Part shown: in pieces, positions 25,661-36,827 of the stretch
Numbering within the stretch: position 1 is the first letter of the stretch
Layout: every line of letters starts with the position of its first letter
Assembly (NCBI GenBank): GCA_026413225.1
Contig: CM048552.1
Span: 186,654,053 to 186,718,052 of the forward strand
DNA length: 64,000 nucleotides
Source: Otis tarda
Lineage: Eukaryota > Chordata > Aves > Otidiformes > Otididae
Reading direction: 5' to 3'
The notes under the pieces: generated by a model
Databases searched by the model: none
The model's input: the letters and a program-made list of their open reading frames with translations, nothing else
What the model was told of the DNA's origin: nothing
Made by a program: the position numbers and the translations under genes

Positions 25661-28600
25661 CTGTTAAGACCCTGGAAGAGACATCTAGTAAAGGTCACTG
25701 ACTAGACAAACCACATCAGGTTCAGGACCCGCCGCCCCCCCCCCCGCAGGTAAAGCAAAGTTGGATGTTGGAACCCATGGGCGGTATCAACTGTGCTTGT
25801 CCTGGTTCTGCTGTTCTCTGAGAGAGTACTTGGGTAAGAATTGGCTTGTGTCTGCTGTTGGAGATAGGTAAATGGGCCAAGTGTATGCCTGGCCTGAACC
25901 AGTCTGACCTCTCTTGTATTCTTAAAATATGGTTTATTTATGAATCTTGGTCTACTCCTAGACTTCACAAAAATGAAACAAATACTTTCAGGACTTTCCC
26001 TTTTTTAAATTCAGCCAACTACAACCAACCTCAGTCAGTCCTTCTCTTCCCTGTTACTGCACTGTCACCTTTGCTAACTATGTAGTCTGTGGTATTTCAA
26101 AGATTTTATGGCATATGTTAATGAAATGCCTCTTCCTGATCTCTTTTTCCTCACTTAATCATACCCTTACCTAAACCAAACTTTCTTCATCTTTATCTTT
26201 TTAGAAACTTGCTGCTACCATTGTAATTCTGAGTAATGATTTTTCTTGTTCCTTGTGCTGGCCTTCAGATTCTCTCTACTACAGAGAGGAAATCTTTGAG
26301 CCCACCAAAGAAAAGACCAAGAAAAAAATAGTAGAGAATCCATGGGATAGTGTTGTTTTCATCACAGTAATTTGGGAGGAGCAATTTTATTCTAATCCTT
26401 GTTAAGTAAACAAATCGAATCCGCAGATCTGTAGTGCCAAACCTGTAAGTCATATTCCGAAAATTCAGCAAGCCAGGATCACAAGCATTCTCAGAAATAA
26501 CTTTCCTTCTCTTCCTTTCAACTGGGGGAGTTGTCCTGATAGTAGGTTTGTCCTCTGAAGTCCCTTAGCAAGGACAAGGAAATGCAGTGGGAAGTTGCTG
26601 TATTTAGCAGAGATTAAGGTTGTCGATGCTTATGTTCAGTTCCCTGGTTAGCTTAAAGTCCTTCCAGTGTTCATAGGGGTAGGTGAACGGAGCTAGAGCC
26701 AGAGGAGTAGGGGAAGAGGAAGGGATGCAGGAACAGGGGAGGATCTAGAGCCCTTCACAGCATCCTTTCACCCTCTGCCTCCTGCTGCTGGTGAATCTGC
26801 ACCTGAACAGCCAGTGCTTTACAAAAAAAAATAAAAGCCTCTCCTGTTTGGCTTTTTACTTTTAACACCTCAGGTGTTGAGCAAATTAAGGCAAACCTCT
26901 GTGCCAGGGCTCTGTCTCTTTAACTTTGTATGTACACCAGCAGGCACAGTAGGAACCCATTCTGTTTTGAACATACTATAGCATAAATGGACGAGAAATC
27001 AGGAAGGAAGGAATCCACATTTTCTATCACTTTTGTAGCCTCCTGGAATGATTAATATGTTTAAGGAGTTCTGTATGCATGCTTTATTTAAATTAAATGG
27101 TTTTTTTTTACAAGATCACTTAAAATTAAGTATGGAAGTGGGGCAGCTAGTATTAAGGTTAAATTTATTATAGCATTTCAAGATAACACAATAAAAATGC
27201 TATGCAACACATTTTTTGATGCCAAAGGTTTAGAGAAAGTCAAACCACTGAAGGGGTGGAAGTCACTGGCAGAGGACTTGGAACTGTAACCTACAGAATG
27301 CTGAAATTGCTTCTGATAGCTTTTGTTTTTCTTTTAACGTACTCATCTACTTTATGTTAATGACTAATATGTTCAAAATTGAAAAATCCACTGGGAGATT
27401 AAAAAGCAGGCAATTTCATTTGTTCTCATCAGGTCCATGAATGAAAATGTAAGAGGATGAAATGTACTAGTTCTAAAGTCTTGAAGGTCATGCTGACCAG
27501 AAACAATCACTTAAGTTCACCAACTAGCAGTGATTAGTCCCTGTTGAATAAATCAGTTTTCAGTGCGGTATGTTCTGATAATTTTTTTTTTCTTTCATGT
27601 TACTTACATCTATGGTTATTTAACTGATAAAAAATGAAGTGCTCTTTTGCTACATTTTAATTGAATTCCGTTTTCCATCTACACACAGTTTACAAATCAA
27701 AATTGGAAGAATGAATCATGTGGTAAAGAAAAACCATTAAATTTTCTATCATAAAATGTAAAAATTAAGAATCAGAGGTTAGTTATATAGATGATTAAAT
27801 AAAAATTGTACAGGCATGAAATAACAATCTGGATAGCAAAAAGAATCATATTTTGTAAAGAGGGTACATTTAGTAGAATAAGAATGAAAAGAAAAAAAAA
27901 AGCAATTGTGAAACTGGACCAAAATAGACTGCATAATTTCTGTTTTAAAAGATAGCTAGAATTGATAATTTAACTCAGAGACACAAACTGATCCATCCAG
28001 CCTGCTGATTACATGCACTTGTAGTTCTGGGTCCTAAACAAACACAATATGGGCCTTGCAAGTGCTTTAGAAAGCCCTGGTTAATAATTGGTTGTCCAGG
28101 AGTCCCCTCTGACCTGTGCCGGCCCTCCTTCGTCTTGGAACAAAACCCCAGCAGCTGTTACTCATATGAGCCATCACGGTGCAGTAACTGCACCCCTTGC
28201 CACTGCCTCTGCCTCCCCTGGCTTTCTCGCTGCCTGTCGCGAGCGAAACCTGCCTCCATGACTTTCGTTCAGAGCAAATGAAGGAAAGGTGGGCAGCTGA
28301 GTTACTGAGACCTGCCTCAGAAGAAGATGGAAGGAGATGACCTAGGTTTAGATGACCCTGACTATCAAGTGTGTTGCCTTGACAAATAGTAATTGCTTGA
28401 CAATTGCTCTGGGCTTGGAAAACATATGTTATCATGTTCATGCCGTATTCACTGATAGAGATTGTTTTCGTTAGACATACCGGGTATTTCTAACTCCACT
28501 GAACCTACTGATGTGTGAAAACATAGATAAGTTCAAATGAGAGGTCTCAGACTTGCAAGACTGAAACTTGGAAGTCTCTCCTTTGTTTGAGTTATTCCTT

Positions 28601-29925
28601 TTGGCTAGCGGATGTCTGCCTTTAACTCCAGAATCAGGCTATGTCCAGCATCTACAGTGGTCTTTGAAATGTTTTTTTTTTTTTTTTGAATGGTGTCCTT
28701 GTTAGTGCTGAAGAAGTTCCAGTGAAAGACTATCTCAGTTTTGTGCCTTGTGAATGCTATTGTATTCATTATCTCCTTGGAGAGGTTTCAGCATTAAGGC
28801 TGTTGGACATGTTAAAGAGCAGTCCACAATCACAGCTCGGTATTTAAGCCGTATGCAGAAGTTCAGCATGGATCACATATTTTATACACTTTAAGAACAT
28901 ATATTTTTTTTTGTTTGTACTGTAACAGAACTTCCTTTGGAACTACTGTCTACTGTTACTGTGTCCTCTCCTTTCAGTAAAAGTTTTAGTAATAATATAA
29001 ATATAAGCCTCTTTCAGCTGAAAAAGATTTTATTTTATTTGAAATAAAGTATTCCTTTTTCTGAAAAGCTGCCGAGTCTCTCCCTGAAATAATCTTATTT
29101 TTTAATGTTTTTCCTTATACCTTAACACGTGTCTGCTTAAGTATCGAGAAACTTCTCAGTGCAAGAAAGGCTGCATAGAGACATAAAAGATTATACAGAA
29201 TTTTTTAGGGGGGGTGTATAGACTGCTAACATGGAAAAAAAAAGAGGATGGGAAAATGGAAAAAAAAAGAGGCAGCATGCAGTGTATAGCATGCGATACG
29301 GGCTCAAGTGGCTAGAGAAGTGTATGTTTGCTGTTATTACAGAAGAGGCAGCAGGAATTGTCAGGGGTCCATACATGGTCACTCATGACCTCAGGGGCAC
29401 AGAGAGGTAGAATCCTTGTGATATGATTTGCGAAGGAATGTGTGGGCCTTGATTTGTTCCTTTAGACAGCATCAGAAAGTAAATAGGATACTGCTTTCTT
29501 ACTTGATTAAGACTTTGGTCATCCAACTCAGCATCTTCCATTAAACTTCTTATCTTTCCCTCCATTTTCATGTCCCTCTTGTGTGTTTCCAGCAAGCTCT
29601 CCCTTTAGAATGCTAAGTCTTAATGCATGAGAAAAGGGCAGTTTTGCTACTACTTGTAAATTTGTTGTCATATGACACAGCCTGTCATTATTTTAATCGT
29701 TGCTTTTAGTCTGCCAGTCTGTGTGTTGAAATTGTGTGTTATTAACAGCTACAGATCTGGTAATACCTAGATCTAATATACAGCTTTCTATCTATAGATC
29801 TTAATCTTTTTTTAGGCCTGGAATGAGATTTTGTTCCTTTTTAAAACTCACAGAGCTCAGGTAGAGGTGGCTGAGGCAAGATTAAACAGCATTTATACCT
29901 TCTCACCATTGGCAGGTGATGCCGT
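25661..29925. other. No gene recognised
   Basis: Mostly unique sequence. It holds a 13-C run at about 25,734-25,746, poly-T runs at 27,581-27,590 and 28,671-28,687, an A-run at 27,890-27,901, and a GC-richer patch at 28,070-28,260. No splice-bounded or conserved coding segment is recognised. Confidence 0.5.
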
Positions 29926-30216
29926 AATCATAGAACCATAGAATGGTTTGGGTTGGAAGGGACTTTTAAAGGCCATTTAGTCCCCCCCACACACACACAC
30001 CCTGCCCTGCCAGGAACAGGGACACATCTCCAACCAGATCAGGTTGCTCAGAGCCCTGTCGAACCTGGCCTTGAATGTTTCCAGGGATGAGGTATCCACC
30101 ACCTCTCTGGGCAACCAGTGCCGGTGTTTCACCACCCTCAGTGTAAAAGTTTTTTCCTAATACCTAATATGAATCTGCCTCCCTCTGTTTTAAAACCATT
30201 ACCCCTCGTGTAATGA
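29926..30216 (-). mobile_element. CR1 LINE 3' part
   Basis: It opens on the plus strand with AATCATAGAACCATAGAATG and GGGTTGGAAGGGAC, then the complements of the CTGATCTGGTTGGAGATG, CCAGAGAGGTGGTGGATAC and CACTGAGGGTGGTGAA segments, ending in the ORF2 C-terminal region near 30,216. A C-run with (CA)5 at 29,983-30,001 has expanded inside the copy at the site of the usual GGGGTTGGACTA. Severely 5'-truncated, otherwise near consensus. Confidence 0.96.
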
Positions 30217-31072
30217 TACAGCTCCTCTAGCCTCCGAGTGCCACTGTCTCACAGCCCAGCATCTATGCAGTGCTTTGTGCAGACTCTCCCGCTGCACCCA
30301 AAACTTCCCCTGTTTCCACAGGAGGAGGCTTGTGGCTTCCTTCCGCAATTCCTACTGAAGGATCCTTCCCTGGGTGAGATACAAGACTTTTAGTGTCCTT
30401 TCCCAGTCATCGCATCTAACGTGAAGAGTGTGGAAGACCGGTGAGGATTTCAGTCACCGTCACTTTTGATTCTTTTATGTGGAGACACAGTACATGATGA
30501 GAACTCCTTTAAGGGAGGTCTTCCTAGCTGGATTAGCATTTTCACATTCAGTAGGTACTGCTAACTAGGCACCTTGCCTCTGGAACTATGACTTTTGTAT
30601 TTTGAAAAGACAAATACACAGGTAAACAAAAAGTTGCTAAACACTTATTTTGCATCTTAGGTTATTTTCAACTTTTTATAACCTTAGTGTATAAGGCCTT
30701 GGGACATCCTGTAAGCATTATTTTGTCTCTTAGCTTCAGTGAGAGGTGGGACAGTTTTAATTGTCCCTATCTTAGAATTGAAAACCTATTGGTGAAATTC
30801 TGAGTTGGGGACAGGATTACTGCCCTTGTTTGAGCTCCCATTCCAAACCTTTGCCAAAACACCACCCATCTTCCCCCTTGATACAGATTTAACATCGACT
30901 GTGTGCTTTAACTTTAAATGTCTGTAGGAACAGTAACTGGCAATCTATGCTCAGATGGTGGGATGAAAAAGAGAGCAATTCTATTCTTTAATGTGTTAAT
31001 CAATCCAGTTTATTTAAGCATGTTCAGGAAATTATGCTAAGTCGCTTAATTTCTTTTTTCATTTATTTATAG
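30217..31072. other. No gene recognised
   Basis: Unique sequence. It ends in a pyrimidine-rich stretch (TTTCTTTTTTCATTTATTTA) that leads into the candidate exon that follows. Confidence 0.5.
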
Positions 31073-31158
31073 GTCTGCTTTACCTGTAGTGCTGAGCTGT
31101 GGTGATTGTTTTTTATGACTTGCGTCAAGCACAAAGCTTTCAAAACCATGTGTCGAAG
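31073..31158 (+). other. Candidate alternative first coding or 5' exon (unidentified gene)
   Basis: The segment is bounded by a pyrimidine-rich acceptor ending in ATTTATAG (AG at 31,071-31,072; a second AG at 31,088-31,089) and a consensus donor AAG|GTAAGT at 31,159. Inside, an ATG at 31,115 has an in-frame TGA 12 bases upstream. The frame stays open to the donor, giving 14 codons (MTCVKHKAFKTMCR) plus two bases. I do not recognise this peptide. The ATG context is weak (TTTTATGA). The evidence is motif-based only; long vertebrate sequences contain many chance acceptor-donor pairs. Confidence 0.3.
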
Positions 31159-32780
31159 GTAAGTTAGTTCAATAATATTCTTATTCATATACGCCCCTAA
31201 GAATAATGTACGTTGACAGGGGAAGTTTTCATCACTTAATTGAAGGCTCAGCTCTGTTGATAAGTCACAGTCCTGAGTAAAGGATGTTGTGAAGCAGTAC
31301 GCGCTCCTGCAGGGAGCTCTGAGAAAGATTTTCTCCCAGTGCTCTCCAATATAGCGAGGAAGTGTGCGTACTGCACTAGCTTTTAAAATAGTGCAACCTG
31401 ATCCTTTCTTTACAGCTCAAAGGGTGGGGGTGGGGAGAGAAGGTGAAAGAATAGTAGCCCAGATCCTCCGTCCCATTTTGGGTTTGGTTTTCTCTCTTGA
31501 GTGAAGAGAACATTAATTGTGCATGACCATTACGAGAAAGGACCCTTTGCTCTCACCCTTTGCAGCTGTTGTGAGATAGACTGGGTTTAATCTAGTCCGT
31601 GTTAGGAGAAACTAAGTACACATACAGGGTTATAATGAGTTTCCCCCTCATTTTCATTTTTGCTCACTGGTATGTAAATCATTGCTTGTAAAGGATAAAA
31701 ATCTGTAGGAGTTACGAAACTGGAGTGATTGCAGAAATATGGAGCTCTTTCTACTTAGTCTGCAGTGTTTATTGCACTGTTTAGTGTTGTAAAACTATGA
31801 TGAAAAAAAACCCCGAATCAAAAGAAACTATCTAGTATTCCTCTAACCAAATAATGAAAGTAAAATTGACGAACTAAAGGAAATAACTAAACAAATCTTT
31901 ACAAACAGGGACAGACAATGTGCAAGTCAGGAAATCGGTTTGTTGGAGTTTCGCTTCTGGGTACAGACTTAAAAGTTATCCAGATATAGTAGTTCATAGA
32001 TTTAACTTTGAAAGACTACCAAAATTAATATTTAGTCAGTAGTTATGATAGCCAATCAGTACACTGTCATACAGTGGAATCTTTGTGAAATTTATTATTT
32101 TATAAGAAAGGATGTTCATGCACATACCACATTCAGCCAGAAAGAAGAGTCCTGAAAAAGTACAGGGGTTTCGATATTCTGTTTTGCCAGCTAGTGTTGC
32201 CTGGTTTTCAGCACATTTAATTTTTGCTTCTTTGTGGAGTCTAAAGGGCATATTTCTCATCTGATGAACTGTGCTGATTTCCTGATTTCCATTCATCTTT
32301 AACAAAGAATTTATTTGCAGCTATAATCCATGCCGAGAACACTTTTTAGTCTGTGCTAGGTGTAGCTTGAGTACACGTTATGTACACATTTTAAAGTAAT
32401 ACCCTGATTAGCTAGTATTATCTCTACATATGCAGTATTCAGAATGTTAACTGTACATGTAGAAAATATTCGTGAAAGTTACCACAGTACTTAAAAATAT
32501 TACTTCTGATGAAGCATTAATGCCAAACTTGAAAACTGTTCTATTAAACACCCATCAAAATAGCTAGAGGATAAGACCCAGAATCCACAAGTAGGTTTGA
32601 GAGAAGGAACTGGGGTAAACAATACTTCTCATTTTCAGATACTAGAAATGAAACGTGCATAAAGATTTCTCCAAGAATGCTGTCAGTCTTCAGTTAGAAG
32701 GGTCGTGCCATCACTGGCTAGCTGCTGGAAGGAAGAGAGAGTTTTCTTTTCTTTCCCACTTTCCATAAAACACCAGTTAC
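31159..32780. other. No gene recognised; possible intron
   Basis: AT-rich unique sequence between two candidate plus-strand exons. No repeat recognised. Confidence 0.45.
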
Positions 32781-32788
32781 TATAAAAG
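32781..32788 (+). promoter_or_regulatory. Consensus TATA box TATAAAAG
   Basis: TATAAAAGG follows CACCAGTTAC and lies about 30 bp upstream of a pyrimidine-rich initiator-like CCTTCTTCCTGCG near 32,810. Downstream sequence behaves like a first exon (see next entry). TATA-type core promoters upstream of a CpG-island promoter are a known arrangement for tissue-specific alternative promoters. Confidence 0.4.
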
Positions 32789-32810
32789 GATAGCTGGAGC
32801 TGTGCTGCCT

Positions 32811-33117
32811 TCTTCCTGCGCCTCAGGCTCCATTTTTTAAAACTTTTTTTCTCCCCCTCTATCTTATCCGTTGTGAATAACTACCGCATTTTCCTGCTGT
32901 TAATGGTTTTGTCATATGGCTGCAACAATATAAAATGGACATTTTGGATAACTTAAGAATTGAGCACGGGCTTCTGAAAAGCAGTAACTGGACTTGCAGC
33001 CTTGTTAGTTATGCATGGCTGCTGCTTGTTAAAGTGCTACTGTGCAAAAGCTGAAACACTGGAACTGCCTGCTTGCAGAACCAGGAAGACTGTGCTGTAT
33101 CAGTCAAATTTCCAGAT
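32811..33117 (+). other. Candidate alternative first exon with 39-codon upstream ORF
   Basis: The proposed start is about 30 bp after the TATA box at 32,781. The proposed end is the donor GAT|GTAAGT, GT at 33,118. It contains an open frame from ATG 32,935 to TGA 33,054 (39 codons, beginning MDILDNLRIEHG). If the exon is a 5' leader, this would act as an upstream ORF. The leader has E-box CATATG and ACAATATAAAATGG sequences and no repeat signature. I do not recognise the gene. The call rests on the correct spacing of TATA, initiator and donor. Confidence 0.35.
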
Positions 33118-35510
33118 GTAAGTTAGTAACACCCTTTACAACTGAAAAGATAGATGTGTGTTTAGAATTTTAAACGGAAGCTGTAGAAATTCATAGCATA
33201 GGCCTTTATGGTCACCCAAGGAAACTGTTATCATTAGGAATTATGAGGCTGCATTTTTAAGAAGAACTGGGTGGGTGAAATACGGAATTACATTTTTAAA
33301 AATTTAAAAGTGTCAGACACTCAATGGTACAATCAGAACGCTCACATATACAATACTACAGCAGAAGCTGACTGATAATCTTTTTCAAGTGTGAAAAGGG
33401 AAAGGTGTGGTAATTCAGATAATCATGTGCTAAATTACTCATTTAAGTAATTCAGGTAATCAAAGGAAAAGCAGAGTTAGATAAATTAATAATAAACAAG
33501 CCTTATGTTTACAAAACAAAAAAAATACTATCTTGATCTTGGAGATCTAAAAAGCCTTTGTATGGTAACAAAATTACATAAAAACTGCATACTGTATTAA
33601 AATACAGGTTTCAGCCTCACAGTGAGTTAATATAGTTTCACTTTTCTTTGCACTCTAGTAACCCAACCCTAGTCTCCAATGCTTTTTGATAGTTAAACCA
33701 GAAGGGGCTGTTAATGTGAGGAGTAGTGTATGTGTTTGTGCATACATATATATGTGTGTGTATATATATGTACCTTCTTCCTTGATGGATTAATTTAAAA
33801 CATATATGTAATACAGAGAAAGAATGCTCCTATTTTATTTCCTGAACACTAATACTTTTACATGTGACATATTGACTTGACATTTGTTTATCATCTCTGG
33901 GAGTGGGACAGATCTGCAGAATGACCAATCCCAAGGCCTGAATTTGAGAGCAGAGTGGGTTTCAGGTACGCAGAAACTTAGCTCACGGTGATGGGAGTCG
34001 GCTCCAATTTCTGTGCCTCAGTCTATAAGCCACATCCCTACCCCAATAGCTTTTCTAACCCACCTAATACATCTACCCACCTTTTGTTTTCAGATAATGG
34101 ACAGTGTTGAGTTTTGCTTTGTACTGCTCCCACTTTGAGTTCTTTCTGTGACAAGCCCCAAAGCTGCAGAAGCAGCCTGGCAGCGGCACTCGAGCTCCGA
34201 GTGCAGCAGAACTAGGGAGCCAGGAGGCAGTTACAGCTCTCGGTCACTGGCCAACCCATTGCTTGTGGAAGGTGGCATGCTTAAGTTGACATTGATCCCT
34301 CAAGGGACCTGCTACCAGCTACACAAAACCCGAGCTCAGGGCTAGCGAAGCATAGATTCTCTGTGACCCCATGTCAGGACCTGTGATCCTGTTGTGAAAG
34401 CCAGCGATGTTACCACCCTGCAGTCTGAGACTCCCAGGGAATCCCCCAGTAAATGAAGAGGGGTGGCGGGGGTGGAGTTATTTACATCTCCTTCGTGTCG
34501 CCGTCCCAATCTTTTTGTAAAAACAAGAGATGATGGAATGCTTTAAAAAGGCATATTTGTTCCCTATGAAGGCTTACTACAACAAAGCAGGAATAATTTG
34601 TCCCATTAATTATAGATAATGGAAAATGTGTAAGTATCGAAGTGGTTAAAGAAGTGAGCGCACTGTCATTGACGGTATTGCGACTGTTGTACACAGCCTG
34701 GAAAGGCAGATGGCATTTGAATTTTACTGGGTAGGTTAGACTATTTAGAAGCCAGGAGACCCATCAAGTCTAACTGTTAAAGACGCCGAGGGTCGAAATG
34801 CTCATTTGCTTGTGTGGAGGAAATAGAGCAAAGATACACGGCAGCAGAGAAAGCGAGCGGGACAAAGGAGATACTATTGACTCATTCCAGACTGCCGACT
34901 TAGCAGCTCAACTTTGTTTGCTTTTAACTTTTGTAACAGTAGGAGCTCAAAGCTCCTCAGTCTATTTTCTGCACAAATAGAAACACCCAGACTTCAAAAA
35001 GGAACATGCTTTGAAGAAAGCCCAACCATTAACACATTAAAAAACTGCGTGGACTCCTAAACGGGGCTTTACGGTTACTTGAATTTTGCAACGAGTGAAT
35101 GCTGATGGTTTAGTATAATAATTTTACACCGCTGTGTTCTAGCAAAGAGTTCTCGTAGCAGTTTATAAAACACTTTTTGTTGTTTTTAGCGTGATACGGA
35201 TTTATTGACTTTGCAGTGGGTAAGTACTACTTCAGTATTTTCACGGACCGATTAAAAAAAAAAAAACCACGCACGTTTTCTCCCCTCGGTAGCATATTGC
35301 AACAAGTTTCTACACCTATAACCTTACACTCGTGACAGTGGGGAAAGCATATGGTGTGTGAAATTTAGGTTTCGTCCTCGGTGCTTAAATCTACTTCCCA
35401 TTAAAAAAAAAAAAATCGTGTTTTTATCACGAATGAACCTGCATCATGTAAACCACCCCGATACCAGAGGGTGTAATTTCGATTTAACTTTTGAAGTATT
35501 CAGTTTTGGG
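33118..35510. other. Single-copy interval upstream of CpG island
   Basis: Unique sequence. GC content rises at 34,140-34,470, and GC-mixed, possibly conserved sequence occupies 34,790-34,990. An A-run lies at 35,254-35,266 and another at 35,402-35,413. No exon can be supported. Confidence 0.45.
33727..33772. repeat. (TG/TA)n microsatellite
   Basis: Alternating purine-pyrimidine tract with GTGTATGTG, CATACATATATATG, TGTGTGTG and TATATATATG segments. Such tracts can form Z-DNA or cruciforms; here it is simply annotated as simple repeat. Confidence 0.9.
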
Positions 35511-35638
35511 CCTGGTTCCCCCCCTCTGTCGTCCCGCGTCGTCGTCCCGTCCCCCCCCACCGCGGAACCGCTCAGGGCGCGCGGAGGGGGGGGGAAGGCG
35601 GGCGGGGCGGCCGTTGGCGCGACGGGCTGTCACTCAGG

Positions 35639-35646
35639 CGACGTCA
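35639..35646. promoter_or_regulatory. CRE-like site CGACGTCA
   Basis: One mismatch from the palindromic CREB/ATF site TGACGTCA, followed by C (CGTCAC), inside the CpG island, where such sites are usually functional if near a start site. It suggests cAMP or stress responsiveness; inferred from sequence only. Confidence 0.4.
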
Positions 35647-35749
35647 CAATACGCCTGTGTGAGCGCTGTAAACACTCAGGCGGGCGTGTGTGTGAAGCGA
35701 CGCGGGGGCGCGCCTCCTCCCCCCTACGCCCCCCTTACCCCCGGCTCGG

Positions 35750-35757
35750 GCATGCGC
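35750..35757. promoter_or_regulatory. NRF1-like site GCATGCGC
   Basis: Matches the core of the NRF1 palindrome (TGCGCATGCGCA) in CGGGCATGCGCCCC. NRF1 sites are characteristic of CpG-island promoters within about 100 bp of a start site. Confidence 0.45.
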
Positions 35758-36524
35758 CCCAGCCGGGGGTGGGGGGAAGGAGGCGCGCCCCCAAATATTC
35801 CCCTGCGCGCGTGGTAGCGACATGCAAGGTAGCATCCGTGGGGCGGGGGATGATGTAATTCTCCCTCCGGCCAGGGACTGTCTGCGCTTGCACCGATCCG
35901 AGTGGCAAAGGGGAAGGGGGGGGGGTGGGATTGTTTCACGCGTGATCGTATCAGCATCTCCTGACCGCGCACCCCCCTCCCCCTTTTTCCTTTTAAACCC
36001 CGCTCCGGTCACCCCCCCTGCCCCACTCAGGGAGGAGAAAAGAGAGGGGGTTGGGGGGGTGGTGGTTTGTAGGGGGTAGACACGCCGGTGAGCGCAGCGC
36101 CGAGCGGTAAACAAGTCTAAGGTGCCCTCCGCCCCACGGCAACTTGCCGCGGGCGGGGTGTCGTGTGCGTGTCGTGTGTCCCCGTCCCCCCGCCCCCCCC
36201 CCCCGCCTCGCACACGCACCCTTCTCCTAACAAAAGCCCCTTAATATCAGCGTCAGCTTTTGTTCGGCGGGCAGCGGCAACCGTCCCCCTCTCCCGATCA
36301 CCTTATTTCACCGGTTCCCCCCCCCCACCTCTCCCCAAATCCGCAGGTCCCCCACGGTCCGTCTCTCGTGCGCACGTTCCCCCCTCCCCCCGCACTGAGC
36401 GGCTCCAAACCAAACCTTGCCCCCCCTCCCCGGTCCCTCCTGCCCAGGGGGGGCAGCAGGCAGGTAGGGGGGCAGGCAGCCCCCCCTCCCCCCTCCCAAA
36501 AAGCAGTAGGTAAACGGCACTTAC

Positions 36525-36796
36525 TGTCAGAAGAGTGGAGTGGGGGGAGAGCCGTTCTCTCGGTGCAAAAGCAAAACAGCCACTCGCAGGACGCTGCCGG
36601 CATAGGAGACAGCGAGGAAAAAAAAATAAAATTATAAATAATCTTCCAGTAGCGTGTGTGTGTGTGGGAGGAGGGAGGATTCGCCTTTTAACCGAAGAAA
36701 AAAAAATAAAAATAACCAGCTCCCCCCCCTCATCTCGCATTCCCCCCCCCCCTCCCCCGGTTGCCTTTTTTTGTGCCGTTTCAGCAAAGCTGCGAG
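36525..36796 (-). other. Candidate minus-strand first exon
   Basis: The proposed start lies about 30 bp downstream of the minus-strand TATA box at 36,826-36,819. The proposed end is the donor ACA|GTAAGT, whose GT is at 36,524-36,523. The roughly 272-nt segment has a T-rich middle with TTATTTATAATTTTATT. An ATG at 36,603 opens a frame of 26 codons (starting MPAASCEWLFCF) that stays open to the donor. I do not recognise the peptide. The TATA-to-donor architecture is coherent, but splicing to any exon further left cannot be shown here. Confidence 0.35.
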
Positions 36797-36817
36797 GAAG
36801 TTGCTCCTTTTGTTCCA

Positions 36818-36827
36818 CTATTTATAG
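36818..36827 (-). promoter_or_regulatory. CTATTTATAG: TATA box (minus) or MEF2 site
   Basis: On the minus strand the element reads CTATAAATAG, a good TATA box; on either strand it fits the MEF2 consensus CTA(A/T)4TAG. On the minus strand it is preceded a few bases upstream by TTGACGCAATC, which contains TGACGCAA, a C/EBP-ATF composite-type site. The combination CRE-like, TATA, exon, donor suggests a regulated, inducible start within the island. MEF2 binding is an alternative reading and the two are not exclusive. Confidence 0.45.
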
